Shown: positions 1-10,000, counted from the first letter of the stretch. The stretch is DNA of 40,468 nucleotides from Planctomycetes bacterium ADurb.Bin069 (GCA_002070955.1 MWEK01000038.1:1-40468), one strand, 5' to 3'. Made by a program: numbers and translations. The notes: generated by a model from the sequence alone, not told the origin.

Positions 1-241
1 TGCGGCGGGGGAGTCTCACAATTTCGCACTCCGAGCGACTGGCGTGGGGCGATAACGACTACGGCCAATGCAAAGTGCCGCCGCCGACACGTGACCTCCG
101 GCGCCTTCAACGTGCGTGTGAAAGTCCTCGCCGCCTTCTTCGGGCCCCCCTTTTCCGGCAAAACCTTGCACCCCTCCCAAGACCATTCCAGCGCCCTCGC
201 CCCCTCGCCGGTGCGAAACTCCTACCCGCCGCGCCGCCGCG
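1..241. other. Non-coding left edge of window
   Basis: No credible gene, RNA or repeat is visible before the promoter at 242. Open frames here are high-G+C shadows with no ribosome binding site and strongly biased Arg/Pro composition. Confidence 0.5.
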
Positions 242-270
242 TTGACTGCCCGCGGGGCGGGCGGTAGGAT
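242..270 (+). promoter_or_regulatory. Candidate sigma-70 promoter for the gene at 292
   Basis: TTGACT (242-247) and TAGGAT (265-270) are separated by 17 bp. Predicted transcription starts near 277, just before the GGGGAGG ribosome binding site at 279-285. The fit of promoter, RBS and ATG supports it; the -35 matches consensus in five of six bases. Confidence 0.5.
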
Positions 271-291
271 CGCGTGACGGGGAGGTGTGCC

Positions 292-1656
292 ATGACTGTC
301 CGCGGGCGGCGGCGGCTCCTGGCCGCCGCCGCGGCGATCGGCTTCGTTGCGTGGGCGCGCGCTGGGGATCGCGGCTACGCCGTGGTCGTCTCAGCGGCGA
401 CCCTCGGGGACGAAGGCTGGAAACGGGTGGCGGAGGCGCTGCGCGCAAAGCACGGCGCCGCGCTGATCGCCCACGGCGGGCGCGTTGAGGACGCCCTTCC
501 CGAGTTGCGCGCGCTTTTTCCCCGTTACGCCTGCTTCGTGGCGCGTCCCGAGGAGGCGACGCGGGAGTTCGTAGGACGCGTGCACAGGCTCGCGCGCGAC
601 CTGGACGACGATCCCTACGCCGATGTCCTCTGGGGAATTCTGACGGGCTACGATGCCGCGAACGCGCTGCGAATCGCCCGGTGCCGCGAGCCCCTCGTCG
701 TGCGCCGGGCCGCCGCGGGCACGGAGATCGCGCTCGCCCTATGCGAGGAAGGCCTCTGGTACAGCGAACTCACCCGGGGGCGCATGGTGAAGAAGGAGAA
801 GGGCGGCGCGCCGCGGGAGCTGCGGGGGCCGGACGATACGACGGAGGCCCTCGTTCAGGCGCTCACCGAGTATCGCGCCGACCTTTTCGTGACCTCGGGA
901 CACGCGACCGAGCGGGACTGGGCCATCGGCTACGCTTATCCCAACGGTTCTTTTCGTTGCGAGCGCGGCGGCTTGTACGGGCTGGATACCCGCGGGAGGC
1001 GGCACCCGATCGACTCCCCGAATCCGAAAGTGTACCTGCCCGTGGGCAACTGCCTCATGGGGCACATCGACGGCCGGGAGGCGATGGCGCTCGCCTTCAT
1101 GAACTCGTGCGGCGTCAACCAGATGCTCGGATACACGGTGCCGACGTGGTACGGGTACGCCGGGTGGGGCTGCCTGGACTATTTCGTCGAGCAGCCGGGG
1201 CGCTTCACCTTCGCGGAGGCGTTCTTCGCGAACCACGCGGCGTTGATCCACCGCCTGACCGCGGCGGAGAAGCTCGACGCCGGCGACCGGCGCGGCCTCC
1301 TCCACGATCGCGACGCGGTGGCTTTCTACGGCGATCCGGCCTGGGAGGCGCGCATGGCGCCGGGGCCTTCGGGCTGGGACCAGACGCTCGCCGAGCGCGA
1401 CGGCGTCTTCACCTTCGAGATTGTCCCGCGGAGCGGGGCGGCGTCCTTCGATCCGGTCAGCCGGAACGGCTCCCAGCGCGGGGGCCGGCCCTTCCTCGAG
1501 TTCCTCCCGCGACGGATCAAGGACGCGGCGATTCTGGAAGGCGCGGACCTGCGCCCCGTCGTCGCCGATGACTTCATCCTCGTGCCGCGCCCCCGCGTCT
1601 GCGATCCCGGGAGACGCTACCGCGTGGCGTTTCGGGCGGCGGTTTTCGAGAATTAG
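292..1656 (+). CDS. Exported protein with caspase-like (clan CD / C25-like) His-Cys arrangement
   Basis: The 454-residue product begins at an ATG 6 nt after GGGGAGG; an in-frame GTG at 274 lacks a good RBS. Residues 1-24 form a signal peptide (Arg-rich start, Ala-rich core, ARA-GD end), so the protein acts outside the cytoplasm. An aspartate-rich stretch near residue 105 (DDDPYADVLWG) followed by SGHATERD (His204) and VGNC (Cys254) resembles the order in gingipain-type C25 and other clan CD cysteine peptidases, where a His precedes the catalytic Cys at the ends of adjacent strands. That resemblance is by eye only; the family is not firmly recognised. It stands alone behind its own promoter and converges with the next gene. 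It could instead be a catalytically inactive member of the fold. Confidence 0.7.
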   Translation: MTVRGRRRLLAAAAAIGFVAWARAGDRGYAVVVSAATLGDEGWKRVAEALRAKHGAALIAHGGRVEDALPELRALFPRYACFVARPEEATREFVGRVHRLARDLDDDPYADVLWGILTGYDAANALRIARCREPLVVRRAAAGTEIALALCEEGLWYSELTRGRMVKKEKGGAPRELRGPDDTTEALVQALTEYRADLFVTSGHATERDWAIGYAYPNGSFRCERGGLYGLDTRGRRHPIDSPNPKVYLPVGNCLMGHIDGREAMALAFMNSCGVNQMLGYTVPTWYGYAGWGCLDYFVEQPGRFTFAEAFFANHAALIHRLTAAEKLDAGDRRGLLHDRDAVAFYGDPAWEARMAPGPSGWDQTLAERDGVFTFEIVPRSGAASFDPVSRNGSQRGGRPFLEFLPRRIKDAAILEGADLRPVVADDFILVPRPRVCDPGRRYRVAFRAAVFEN

Positions 1657-1675
1657 CTCGCGTCCCGCGGCGATC

Positions 1676-3886
1676 TCACTGCGGCGGCGCGGGCGGCGGG
1701 GCGGGCTTCTCCGCGGGCTTTTCTTCCGTGCTCGCCGCCGCCGGCGGCTCGCTCCCGATCCGACCCTTGGTCCAGGTGTGGATCAAGCCCTTGTTGTCCA
1801 AAAACGCCACGACGCCCGCCAGGATGAGCAGGACGACGATGATCGCCGGCCAGGGACTGCGCTTCGGGGCGTAGGGGTCCCTGACATCGCGCTTGGCGCC
1901 CGGAGGGAGCTTCGCGACGTGCGTCAAGGATCCGCCGAAGCCCACGTTGATCTTGGCGCGGGCGTTGACGGCCCAGCCGTTGGCGTCGAGGATCGGCCCG
2001 AGGTTGCGCTTCCTCAGCTTGAGCCAGGCGATGATCATGGAGGGGCCCGAGATAATGATAATGACTCCGAGCAGGATGAGCGGCAACTGCCAGGCGGGCA
2101 GATCGACGAACTTCGTGAGCACCGTGGCCAGGAAGGTGCCGATGGCGCCGATCCCGACTCCCAGGGCGGCGATGGTGCCGACATCGAATTTCTTGGCGGG
2201 CGGCGGCGGGGCCTTGTCCGCGGTGGCGGCGACGGCCGCGGCGGTCTCCAGTTGCGCCGTCGACTGCGCCTCGGCGGCGGCCGCGCGCTTGGCGACCTGT
2301 TCCTCGATCATGCGCACGAATTTCTTGTACGGCGACCAGAAAGCCTGCCGGACGCTGATGGGGTTGTCGACGATTTTCGTCACGGTCGCATCCCAGTCGC
2401 GTCCCGCGCGATCGTAGAAGACGCCGTTCCGTCCCACCATGAGGTTGTCGGAATCCCCGTTGGTGAAGGCGGCGACGATCTGGCGGGTTTCGCCCGTGCC
2501 CTTGCGCACGCATTCGCAGTAGGCCAGATACGTCCCGGCCAGGCCCGCCATGGCCGCGTGTTTGGCCGGATCCTCCACCGCGACGCACAGATCGCAGCTC
2601 CGCTGGTCGAGGTAAAGCGTGCCCGCCTGGAAGACGGCCTTGTCGCGCCGCGAGTAGAAATCGCGGAAGGAAACGAAATTGTTGAGCAGCTTGAGGAAGT
2701 CGCGGTGATAGCGCACGAGGCGGTCCACCGCGGCAATCGCGTCGGCTTCCGGCTTGAGCGCCTTGTCCTTGTCCAGGAGATTCGTGATGGCTTCCCGGCT
2801 CTCGCCCGCCAGGATCTCGCGGACGCGGGGGAGGCCGAGTTGCTCCACCGCCGTCCCGGCCTTGCCGGCGTGCCAGGCGCGGTACGGGTCGAACTTGGCC
2901 GTGAGGGCGGCCCAATCGGCCTCGGAAAGGGCGTCCTTGTCGCCGAGGAGAGGCTTGACGACCAGCGTTCTGAGCTGCGCCAGGGCCGCCGTCCAGGCGG
3001 GATTCAAGCCCGCGTCTAGCGGGAGCGGTTTTCCGGGTTCGATGCGCGCCAGCGGCAGGGCCGCGATCTGCTCCGCGCCGGCCGAAAGAGGTTCGGATGC
3101 CAGGGCGGTGTAACGCGCGTCGTCGGGGTTGAGGGCCGCGGCGGCGCGGCTGTCGAAGGCGGCGAGGCGGCAGCGGGTGAAGTAATCCTCGATCTTCCCC
3201 GCGACGGCTTCCAGCGCCGCGAAGGCCGCGCCGGTGGCGTCCTTGAGGGGGAGGATCGCCGCGGCGCCGGCCTCGGCCTGCTTCCACCAGTCGGCGAAGG
3301 CCTGCGCCTCGGCGAAGAAGGCGTCCGCGGTTGCTTGGGAGATCCCCGGTTTGCCGCCTCGGTCCGGTTCTCCGCCCATGCACGCGATGATGTCCTCGAT
3401 GACCGCCCGGGTGGGGGCATCGTCCGCCGACTCGGCGGGGATGATTCCGTCGCCGTTGAACTTCGTTTGGGCGAAAATGCGCTCCGTGTCGGTGGTGTCG
3501 TCCACCGAGATCTCCTTGGCGTTGGGCTTGCCGAGATTCTTCAGGATCTGCGCCGCGGAAGCCCGGGCCTGCGCCCCCTCGGGATCGGCGTCGTTGATCG
3601 CGTCCAGCGGCAGCGCGGCCGCGCCTTTGGCGAGGTCGTCGGGGTTCTTGAGCATCCTGCAGACCCAGGCGGCCGCCGCGAGGATCTCGGGCGCGCGAAT
3701 CCGGCCGTCCTTGTCGCTGTCGAGCAGATCCAGGGTCTTCTGGTCGAACTCGATGCCCTTGGTGGGGCAAGCGATGGCTACCCACAGTTTCTGATCGAGT
3801 TCGGCCAGGTGGGCCACATCGGCGCCGTTCTCCAGGCGGACCTGGTCAAACCCGCCCGAGCGAAGGAATCTCCATGTGTGACTCAC
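1676..3886 (-). CDS. Large EF-hand-containing membrane protein of unknown function
   Basis: The 736-residue protein starts at GTG 3886, 8 nt after AGGAGG (3895-3900). A canonical EF-hand loop lies at residues 56-67 (DSDKDGRIRAPE, with acidic residues at positions 1, 3, 5 and 12). Degenerate copies occur near 143 (FNGDGIIPAE) and near 355 (LDKDKALKPE). The N-terminal 500 residues carry no signal peptide. After an Ala/Pro linker there are about three hydrophobic segments: roughly 575-600, 605-630 and one near 690. The tail is Pro/Ala-rich. The segment GPILDANGWAVNARAKINV between the membrane spans looks conserved in hypothetical proteins I recall from several phyla. The cytoplasmic part may sense calcium, but function is unknown. 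It has its own promoter, divergent from the isomerase gene. Confidence 0.75.
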   Translation of the reverse strand: MSHTWRFLRSGGFDQVRLENGADVAHLAELDQKLWVAIACPTKGIEFDQKTLDLLDSDKDGRIRAPEILAAAAWVCRMLKNPDDLAKGAAALPLDAINDADPEGAQARASAAQILKNLGKPNAKEISVDDTTDTERIFAQTKFNGDGIIPAESADDAPTRAVIEDIIACMGGEPDRGGKPGISQATADAFFAEAQAFADWWKQAEAGAAAILPLKDATGAAFAALEAVAGKIEDYFTRCRLAAFDSRAAAALNPDDARYTALASEPLSAGAEQIAALPLARIEPGKPLPLDAGLNPAWTAALAQLRTLVVKPLLGDKDALSEADWAALTAKFDPYRAWHAGKAGTAVEQLGLPRVREILAGESREAITNLLDKDKALKPEADAIAAVDRLVRYHRDFLKLLNNFVSFRDFYSRRDKAVFQAGTLYLDQRSCDLCVAVEDPAKHAAMAGLAGTYLAYCECVRKGTGETRQIVAAFTNGDSDNLMVGRNGVFYDRAGRDWDATVTKIVDNPISVRQAFWSPYKKFVRMIEEQVAKRAAAAEAQSTAQLETAAAVAATADKAPPPPAKKFDVGTIAALGVGIGAIGTFLATVLTKFVDLPAWQLPLILLGVIIIISGPSMIIAWLKLRKRNLGPILDANGWAVNARAKINVGFGGSLTHVAKLPPGAKRDVRDPYAPKRSPWPAIIVVLLILAGVVAFLDNKGLIHTWTKGRIGSEPPAAASTEEKPAEKPAPPPAPPQ

Positions 3887-3949
3887 GTGCGCGCCCTCCT
3901 GTGCAAGAAGCCGACGGAATCCGGGGCGTATCCACTTACCGGGGGAATG

Positions 3950-3978
3950 ATTTTAGCAACGTTCCGGCGCGGCCGCAA
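3950..3978 (-). promoter_or_regulatory. Candidate promoter for the EF-hand protein gene
   Basis: On the minus strand TTGCGG (3978-3973) and TAAAAT (3955-3950) have 17 bp spacing, about 60 nt upstream of the GTG start. It is back to back with a plus-strand promoter, the two -35 boxes being only 9 bp apart. Confidence 0.45.
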
Positions 3979-3987
3979 TCCGCGGGC

Positions 3988-4016
3988 TTGCGTTTCGGCT
4001 TCCGCCGCCTTAGGCT
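3988..4016 (+). promoter_or_regulatory. Candidate promoter for isomerase-aldolase genes
   Basis: TTGCGT (3988-3993) and TAGGCT (4011-4016) are 17 bp apart, about 80 nt upstream of the isomerase ATG. The -10 is weak, so the call rests on spacing, position and similarity to other candidates in the window. Confidence 0.35.
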
Positions 4017-4097
4017 GGAGGGCTGCGTCCGGCGCGGCGCCGGAGGCGAAGAAGCGAAGGATCACGCGAGACTCCGCTGAGGCGGGAGGAGGCAGAG

Positions 4098-5006
4098 ATG
4101 TCGAGACGCGCGGAAGGTTCCGTGACGCGGCGTGGTTTTCTGCAGGGCGGGGCCGCCGGCGCGGCGCTGGTTGCGGCGGGCGCGCCGCTTTTCGCGGGCG
4201 AGCCGGCCGCGCGCTGGGGCGAAGGCCGCCGGCCGGGCATGGGCATGCGTTTCGGCCTGCAGCTTTACTCCGTCCGCGAGGACTGCGCCAAGGACCTCGG
4301 CAAGGTCATCGCCGCGGTGGCGCGCATGGGCTACCAGGGCGTCGAGTTCGCGGGCTACCACGGAAAGAGCGCCCCCGAAATCAAGAAAATGCTCGATGAC
4401 AACGGCATCGTGTGCTGCGGCACGCACACCGGCTGGGACACGCTCAGCGACGCGAACCTCGCCGCGACGATCGAGTTCAACAAGACGCTCGGCAACAAGT
4501 ACCTCATCGTCCCCGGGTTGCCCGGCGAGTGCACCTCCTCGCGCCAGGCGTGGCTGAATACGGCGGCGCGCTTCAACGTGCTGGCCGAGAGGGTCAAGCC
4601 GCACGGCATGCGGGTCGGGTATCACAACCACACCATCGAGTTCAAGCCCTTGGAAGGCGAGATGCCCTGGGACACCTTCATGAAGAACACCGGCAAGGAT
4701 GTGGTCATGCAGCTTGACACGGGCAACTGCATGCACGGCGGCGCGGATCCCCTGCCCTTCATTTACAAGTACGAGGGGCGCGCCGTCACCGTCCATGTCA
4801 AGGAGTACTCGAAAACGAACGACAGGGCGATCGTGGGGGAGGGCGACATCAACTGGCGGGCGTTCTTCGCCTTGTGCCGGGCGGTGGGCGGGACCGAGTG
4901 GTACATCGTCGAGCAGGAAAGCTACGCGTATCCGCCGCTTGAATGCGTCGAGAAGTGCCTCGTGAACCTGCGGGGGATGTTCCCCCGGCCGGGACCGCGC
5001 GGATAG
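4098..5006 (+). CDS. Tat-exported sugar phosphate isomerase/epimerase (xylose isomerase-like TIM barrel)
   Basis: The 302-residue protein has a twin-arginine signal (TRRGFLQGG, Arg11-Arg12, then an Ala-rich core). The rest is an AP-endonuclease-2/xylose-isomerase-like TIM barrel: it opens with FGLQLYSVRED, continues with GYQGVEFAGYHG, and has the metal-site signatures GYHNHTIEF, QLDTGNC and VHVKEY. Such enzymes use a divalent metal to isomerise or epimerise sugars or inositol derivatives; the substrate cannot be told. The start has a strong GGAGGAGG RBS about 7 nt upstream. A class II aldolase follows after 51 nt in the same direction, suggesting a shared transcript. Tat export of this family is common in Planctomycetota and means the enzyme acts outside the cytoplasm, unlike the aldolase. 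Confidence 0.85.
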   Translation: MSRRAEGSVTRRGFLQGGAAGAALVAAGAPLFAGEPAARWGEGRRPGMGMRFGLQLYSVREDCAKDLGKVIAAVARMGYQGVEFAGYHGKSAPEIKKMLDDNGIVCCGTHTGWDTLSDANLAATIEFNKTLGNKYLIVPGLPGECTSSRQAWLNTAARFNVLAERVKPHGMRVGYHNHTIEFKPLEGEMPWDTFMKNTGKDVVMQLDTGNCMHGGADPLPFIYKYEGRAVTVHVKEYSKTNDRAIVGEGDINWRAFFALCRAVGGTEWYIVEQESYAYPPLECVEKCLVNLRGMFPRPGPRG

Positions 5007-5057
5007 GCGGAGGATTCCGGGCGGACGGCGGCGGTTATTCGCGCATAAAGGACTCTC

Positions 5058-5984
5058 ATGGCTCTCAGCTTGAAAGATCTGCCCCTCGCCGAGATCATGC
5101 GGCGGGCCTTCGAGGCCCGGATCGTGGTTCCGGCCTACAACATCGCCCATATCCCGATGTTGAAGCCCATCATCGAGACGCTCTCGGCGCTGCGGTGCTT
5201 CAGCCTGGTCGAGGTCGCGCGGCCTGATGTCGTCCAGTTCGGAGCCGGCAGCATCCGCGCCGTCTGCGAGGAGTTCAGGAAAGCGGGCGACCGCGGAGTC
5301 GCGCGGCTGCACCTCGACCACGCGCCGGTCATCGACGAGGCGGGGAAGCGCTTCGACTGGAAGGCTCTTATCGGCGAGGCTCTGGAGCTGGGCTTCGACA
5401 GCGTCATGATCGATGGCTCGCGGCTCGGCCTGGAAGAGAACATCGCGGCGACCCGCGAGGCCGCGGCGATGGCCCACGCGGCCGGCGTGCCGCTGGAGGC
5501 CGAGCTGGGCGCGGTCCTGGGCCACGAGGCAGGCCCGCTCCCCCCCTACGAGGAGCTGTTCCGGACGGGCAAGGGCTTCACGGCGCTCGGGGACGCGCGG
5601 CGTTTCGTCAAGGAAACGGGCGTCGACTGGCTCTCGGTCGCCTGCGGCAACATTCACGGCGCGATCAGCGAGGCGGACAGGGACAAGGCGAAGGTGCGCG
5701 CGCGCATCGATCTTGCGCACCTGGCGAAGCTCAGGAAGGCGGCGGGCGTGCCGCTCGTTCTGCACGGCGGCTCGGGGATTGAGCGCGAGAGCGTGCTTGC
5801 GGCGATCAAGGAAGGCATCACCAAGATCAACGTCGGCACCCAGATCCGCCAAGTCTACGAGCGGCGCCTCAAGGAAACGGGCCTGGTGGCCGCGGCCGGG
5901 CAGGCCGTCGCCGACGAGATCGCGACCCTGACGCGGGAGTACTTCGGCATCGAGGGGAGCGCGGCCAGGCTCGCCGGACGGTGA
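5058..5984 (+). CDS. Class II (zinc) fructose-bisphosphate-type aldolase
   Basis: The 308-residue protein spans the whole class II ketose-bisphosphate aldolase fold and has no signal peptide, so it is cytoplasmic. Visible signatures are LHLDHAP (Asp87 likely catalytic, His88 zinc ligand), SVMIDGS, EAELG (residues 147-151), VACGNIHG (His200), LHGGSG (His236) and KINVGTQ, which bind the metal and the phosphates. The family cleaves fructose-1,6-bisphosphate or related ketose bisphosphates (tagatose, deoxy-sugar forms) to dihydroxyacetone phosphate and an aldehyde; the exact substrate is not decidable here. Start: ATG after AAAGGA. It lies 51 nt behind the isomerase, probably in the same transcript, which hints at a dedicated sugar pathway rather than core glycolysis. 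Confidence 0.88.
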   Translation: MALSLKDLPLAEIMRRAFEARIVVPAYNIAHIPMLKPIIETLSALRCFSLVEVARPDVVQFGAGSIRAVCEEFRKAGDRGVARLHLDHAPVIDEAGKRFDWKALIGEALELGFDSVMIDGSRLGLEENIAATREAAAMAHAAGVPLEAELGAVLGHEAGPLPPYEELFRTGKGFTALGDARRFVKETGVDWLSVACGNIHGAISEADRDKAKVRARIDLAHLAKLRKAAGVPLVLHGGSGIERESVLAAIKEGITKINVGTQIRQVYERRLKETGLVAAAGQAVADEIATLTREYFGIEGSAARLAGR

Positions 5985-6002
5985 AACTAGACCGTTAATT
6001 TC

Positions 6003-6031
6003 TTGCAACAGTCGTCCGGAGCGCCTACAAT
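6003..6031 (+). promoter_or_regulatory. Candidate promoter for the dockerin-like protein
   Basis: TTGCAA (6003-6008) and TACAAT (6026-6031) are 17 bp apart, with the start codon at 6078. The -10 matches consensus in five of six bases. It lies just after the aldolase stop, so the next gene is probably a separate unit. Confidence 0.55.
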
Positions 6032-6077
6032 GAGTCTCGGGTGGAGTGAGGCATCCGAGGTTGACGGGAGGCGCCCC

Positions 6078-6920
6078 ATGCCCAGGTTACGGCTGATGCT
6101 GGCGGCTATTGTCTTCGGCGGATGGGCGGCGCTGGCGGGGGACGCCGTATACGCCGTCACCGACACTTGGATCGCGGCGGGAACGCGGGGCGCACGGGTT
6201 CCTATCGCGGCGATGTTTCCCTGCCCGACCCAGGGTTTCTCGATGGCGCTGCGCCACGAATGCCCGGGCTGCGTCGTTTGCGGGGTTACGACGGACGAAA
6301 CGATCGCGTACAAGGCGGATTTCGCGGAATGCCTCGTGGACGCAGAACTCCGCACGGTCGTCGTCGGGCTCTTGATGTCGGCCACGCCGCCCGGCATGTT
6401 CAAATTCATCCCCGCGCTGCCCGAGCCGGCGCCGGTGATCATGCTAGAAATGGACGTGAGTGCCCACGCGACGCTCGGCGATTTCGAGTTCAAATTCGAG
6501 CCCGCGGGCCTGCCGTCGGGCGAGGCGTGGATCTACAACAGGTACGCCGCCTACAACCAGTCCTTCCCCGTGGTGGACCTCCGGCCCGGCGTGGTGACGG
6601 TGGCTGAGGCGCCGGAGCCCGGACTCCCCCTTTTCATCCGCGGGGACGCCAACCAGGACCTCGAGCTGGACATCTCCGACGCCGTCTACATGCTGTACGC
6701 GCGCTGGAAGCCGGCCGGCGATCCGCCGTGCCTCGATGCCTGCGACGTCAACGATGACGGCCGGTTCGACATCGGCGACCCGATCTATCTTCTGAGCTAC
6801 CTTTTCTACCGAGGCCCGCGGCCGCCCATGCCCGCCTTCGCGCCCGGCATCGACTGGACCCCGGACGCGCTCGGCTGCGAGCATCCCGCGGCCGGCCGCC
6901 TCGTGGATTTCTGGCCGTAG
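6078..6920 (+). CDS. Secreted protein with C-terminal dockerin/EF-hand-like calcium repeats
   Basis: Start chosen at ATG 6078, which has GGGAGG upstream and begins a clean signal peptide (residues 1-26, ending DAVYA). Further upstream in-frame starts overlap the promoter. The 280-residue product has a middle domain with many Cys (PCPTQ, CPGCVVC, FAECL) of unknown fold, similar in style to cohesin-like secreted modules. Then come two calcium loops: DANQDLELDISD (near 190-201) and DVNDDGRFDIGD (near 213-224), each followed by a short helix (VYMLYA, IYLLSYLF). The end PDALGC is the usual tail of Planctomycetota dockerin-type proteins. The paired loops resemble dockerin I repeats, which bind calcium and may anchor the protein to a surface partner; no partner is visible in the window. 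Confidence 0.75.
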   Translation: MPRLRLMLAAIVFGGWAALAGDAVYAVTDTWIAAGTRGARVPIAAMFPCPTQGFSMALRHECPGCVVCGVTTDETIAYKADFAECLVDAELRTVVVGLLMSATPPGMFKFIPALPEPAPVIMLEMDVSAHATLGDFEFKFEPAGLPSGEAWIYNRYAAYNQSFPVVDLRPGVVTVAEAPEPGLPLFIRGDANQDLELDISDAVYMLYARWKPAGDPPCLDACDVNDDGRFDIGDPIYLLSYLFYRGPRPPMPAFAPGIDWTPDALGCEHPAAGRLVDFWP

Positions 6921-7043
6921 TGACGCGGCCGCGGCGGGCATTGTCGTAGAGCTCGAGCGCCGAGCGCGAGATGACCGCTCGGCCGCCGCTTCCGCCGCAG
7001 GTCGGCGCCCCGCCAAGCGGACGAATCCTCCTGGATAAAACAG

Positions 7044-10000
7044 CTAGCGCTCGCAGAGGAACGAATAGCGGCCGGACTCGATTTCGTAAACGGCGTCAGA
7101 CCCGCTCCGCTCGACGAAACGAACTCCCGGCGCCGCGCGGGCGGGGACGCCGCTTTCCTTCACGCGGGCGGGATCGGCGCCCGGGATTACCACGCGGGCC
7201 GTCGTGTTGGCCGGAATCGCGACCTGAAGAAGAAAGCTCTTCCCTTCGAGGCGCCACTCGGTCGAGATGGGGCCGTTGATGGACTGGTACGTGACAAAAG
7301 CGTTGGTCAGGGAGCCGCCCGGCTGGGGCCGGATCAGGATACGCTTGAACCCCGGGCCGATGGTGTCGATGCCGCCGATGGTCTTGTACATCCACTCGGC
7401 GACCGCGCCGAAGGAGTAGTGCGCGAAGGAGTTCATGCCGGGATCCTGGAAACCCTTGTCGGGCGTCCAGCCGTCCCAGCGCTCCCAGATGCTCGTCGCG
7501 CCGTGCTTAATGGAGAAGCGCCACGAAGGGAAGGTGTCCTGCTCGAACAGGCGGTAGGCGACATCGGTCCGGCCGAAGCGCGTCAAGACCTGCATGAGGT
7601 CCTTCGTGCCGACGAACCCGGTGGAAAGATGCCAGTCCCGCCCTTGGATGTCGGCCACGAGGCGCTCCAGCGCGCGGGCCCGCTGCTCCTCGGGCAGGAG
7701 ATCGAAGGCCAGCGCGAGCACGTAGACCGTCTGCGTGTCGCCCTTGATCAGGGCGTCCTCCGATACGTACGCCTTGTTGAAGGCGGCGCGGATGTCCTCG
7801 AAGAGAGCCCGGTACTTCGCGGCGTCCTCCCGCTTCCCCAGGGCCTCGGCGACCCGGGCCATGAGCGTGGTGCTGCAGGCGAAGTAGGCGGTTCCCAGGA
7901 CGTCCTTCGGCGTGTCGGCCTTGATGCTCAACCAGTCGCCGTACCCGGCGGCGGGTCGGAGGAGGCCGTTGGAGTGCGCGCGGCAGTACTCGATCCACCC
8001 GGCGAGCGCATCGTAGTGCCGCCGCAGAATCCGCGTGTCGCCGTAGACCTGGTGGATGGTCCACGGGCACACGAGGCCCGCGTCCGCCCAGGCCGCCGTG
8101 CCGCCGCCCGTGGCGACGACCCGCGGGGCCACGTCGGGGAAGGCGCCGTCGTCCAAGCGCGCGTCGACCAGGTCGACGAGCCACTTGGTGAAGAACGCCG
8201 CGACATCCGTGTTGTACGTCGCCGTGCGGACGTAGATCTGCGCGTCGCCGGTCCAGCCGAGGCGCTCGTCGCGCTGCGGGCAGTCCGTGGGCACCTCGAT
8301 GAAATTCGCAAGCTGGGTCCAGAAAGCGTTTAGGAAGAGCCGCTCGGCGGTCTCGTCGGAACAAGCGAAGCCGCCTACGAAAGGAGTGTCGGATGACAGC
8401 GGTATTCCCGTGATCGTGTCCGGTCCGGGTTCCCCCGGCAGCCCGGCCACCTCCACGTACTGGAACCCGTGGAAGGTGAAGCGCGGCTGCCACTCCTCGA
8501 TTCCGTCCCCGCGGCAGATGTAGGTGTCCGTGGCTCGGGCGCTCCGGAGGTTCGTCGTGTAAATGGTGCCGTCCGGGTTGAGCCGCTCGGCGAACCGCAT
8601 GACGATGGCAGTTCCGGCGGGAGCGGCGACCCTGAGGCGCGCGAATCCGGCGAAGTTCTGCCCCAGGTCGAACACGTGGACGCCGTCGCCCGGCCGCGTC
8701 ACGGTGAGGGGGCGGATCGGCTCCAGCGCGCGGACGGGGACGCCGGGATACGCTTGGACGAGCTGCTTCACGCTGGGCGTCACGTTCACGGGCTGCCACA
8801 GGGTGTCATCGAAGCCCGGCGAATCCCAGCCGGGCAGCTCCTTGCGGGCATCGTAAAGCTCGCCCATCAAGAAGTCGGCCTCTCGGATGGGACCGGCCGC
8901 GGCCTTCCAGGTCGCGTCGCTGGCGATGACCTCCCGGGCGCCATCCTCGTACTCGACCTCCAACTGCACCCGCGCCCGGGGCTGCGTGCCGTAGTGGTCG
9001 CGCTTGTGTCCCCAGCCGATGTAGCCCGAGTACCACCCGTCGGCCAGAATCACGCCGAGCGTGTTCGCGCCGGCGCGCAGCATTCCCGTCACGTCGTAAG
9101 TCTGGTAGTAGACGCGCCGGTTGTAATCCGTCCACCCCGGGCTGAAATACTCGTCGCTCACGCGGCGGCCGTTGATGCTGAGTTCGTAAAGTCCCAGCGC
9201 CGTGGCGTACACGTAGGCGCCGGCGATGGGCTTGTCCAGCGTGAAGGCTTTGCGCAGGTGGGGTGGAGGCGGCAGGAAAAGCTTGGCGGTCCTGATCTTG
9301 ATGTCTCCCCAGGGGCCGCCGCCCAATGCCGCCAATTCCTGCGCCGCGGGCCAGGTCGCGTCGTCGAACATGTGCGTCTGCCAGCCGGGCTCCTTTCGAT
9401 TGGATGCCTTCCACCCGCTTCCCGAAAGGATGACGAGCGGCTCGCCTTCCTTGAACCGCAGGCGCACGGCGGCGATCAAACCCGCGGGGTTGGGGGCGTC
9501 GCCGGCGTTGACGACCTCGACGGCGATGACGTTGAGGCCGTCCCGGAGATGCTCGGCGATGTCGACCTGGAAGGCGTGTTTGAAGTCCTCCACCTTCGCC
9601 GCCTGCTTGCCGTTGATGAAGAGCCGTCCGCTGTTGTCGGCGGTGTAGGTCAGGACCGCGCCGGCGACGGACGCCTTGGCCGGGAGGGTGAAGGACCGGC
9701 GGAAGTAGCGCGTCTCGGCGGGCGGGGGCGAAGCCTCGGGGAACCAGATCCACTTCGCCGCCTTGATGCTGTCGTCCAGCGGAGCGGCTTGCGCGGCGCG
9801 GGCGGCGTCCAGGCCGATCCACTCGGCCTGCCAGTCGGCGGCATCGAGCAGTCCCATGGTCCAGAAGACCGGCTCGTCGGGCTGCCAGGGCGAGGGAGCG
9901 TCGTACTTGTCCCACACGCGCACGCGCCACCAGCATTGCATGCGGGAGCGGAGCGGAGCGCCGCCGTAGGCGATCTGCGAGGTCGCGTCGGAGCGGACCT

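Noticed and set aside
4062..6008. Minus-strand frame of 648 codons
   Set aside because: Shadow of the isomerase and aldolase, both with clear catalytic motifs.
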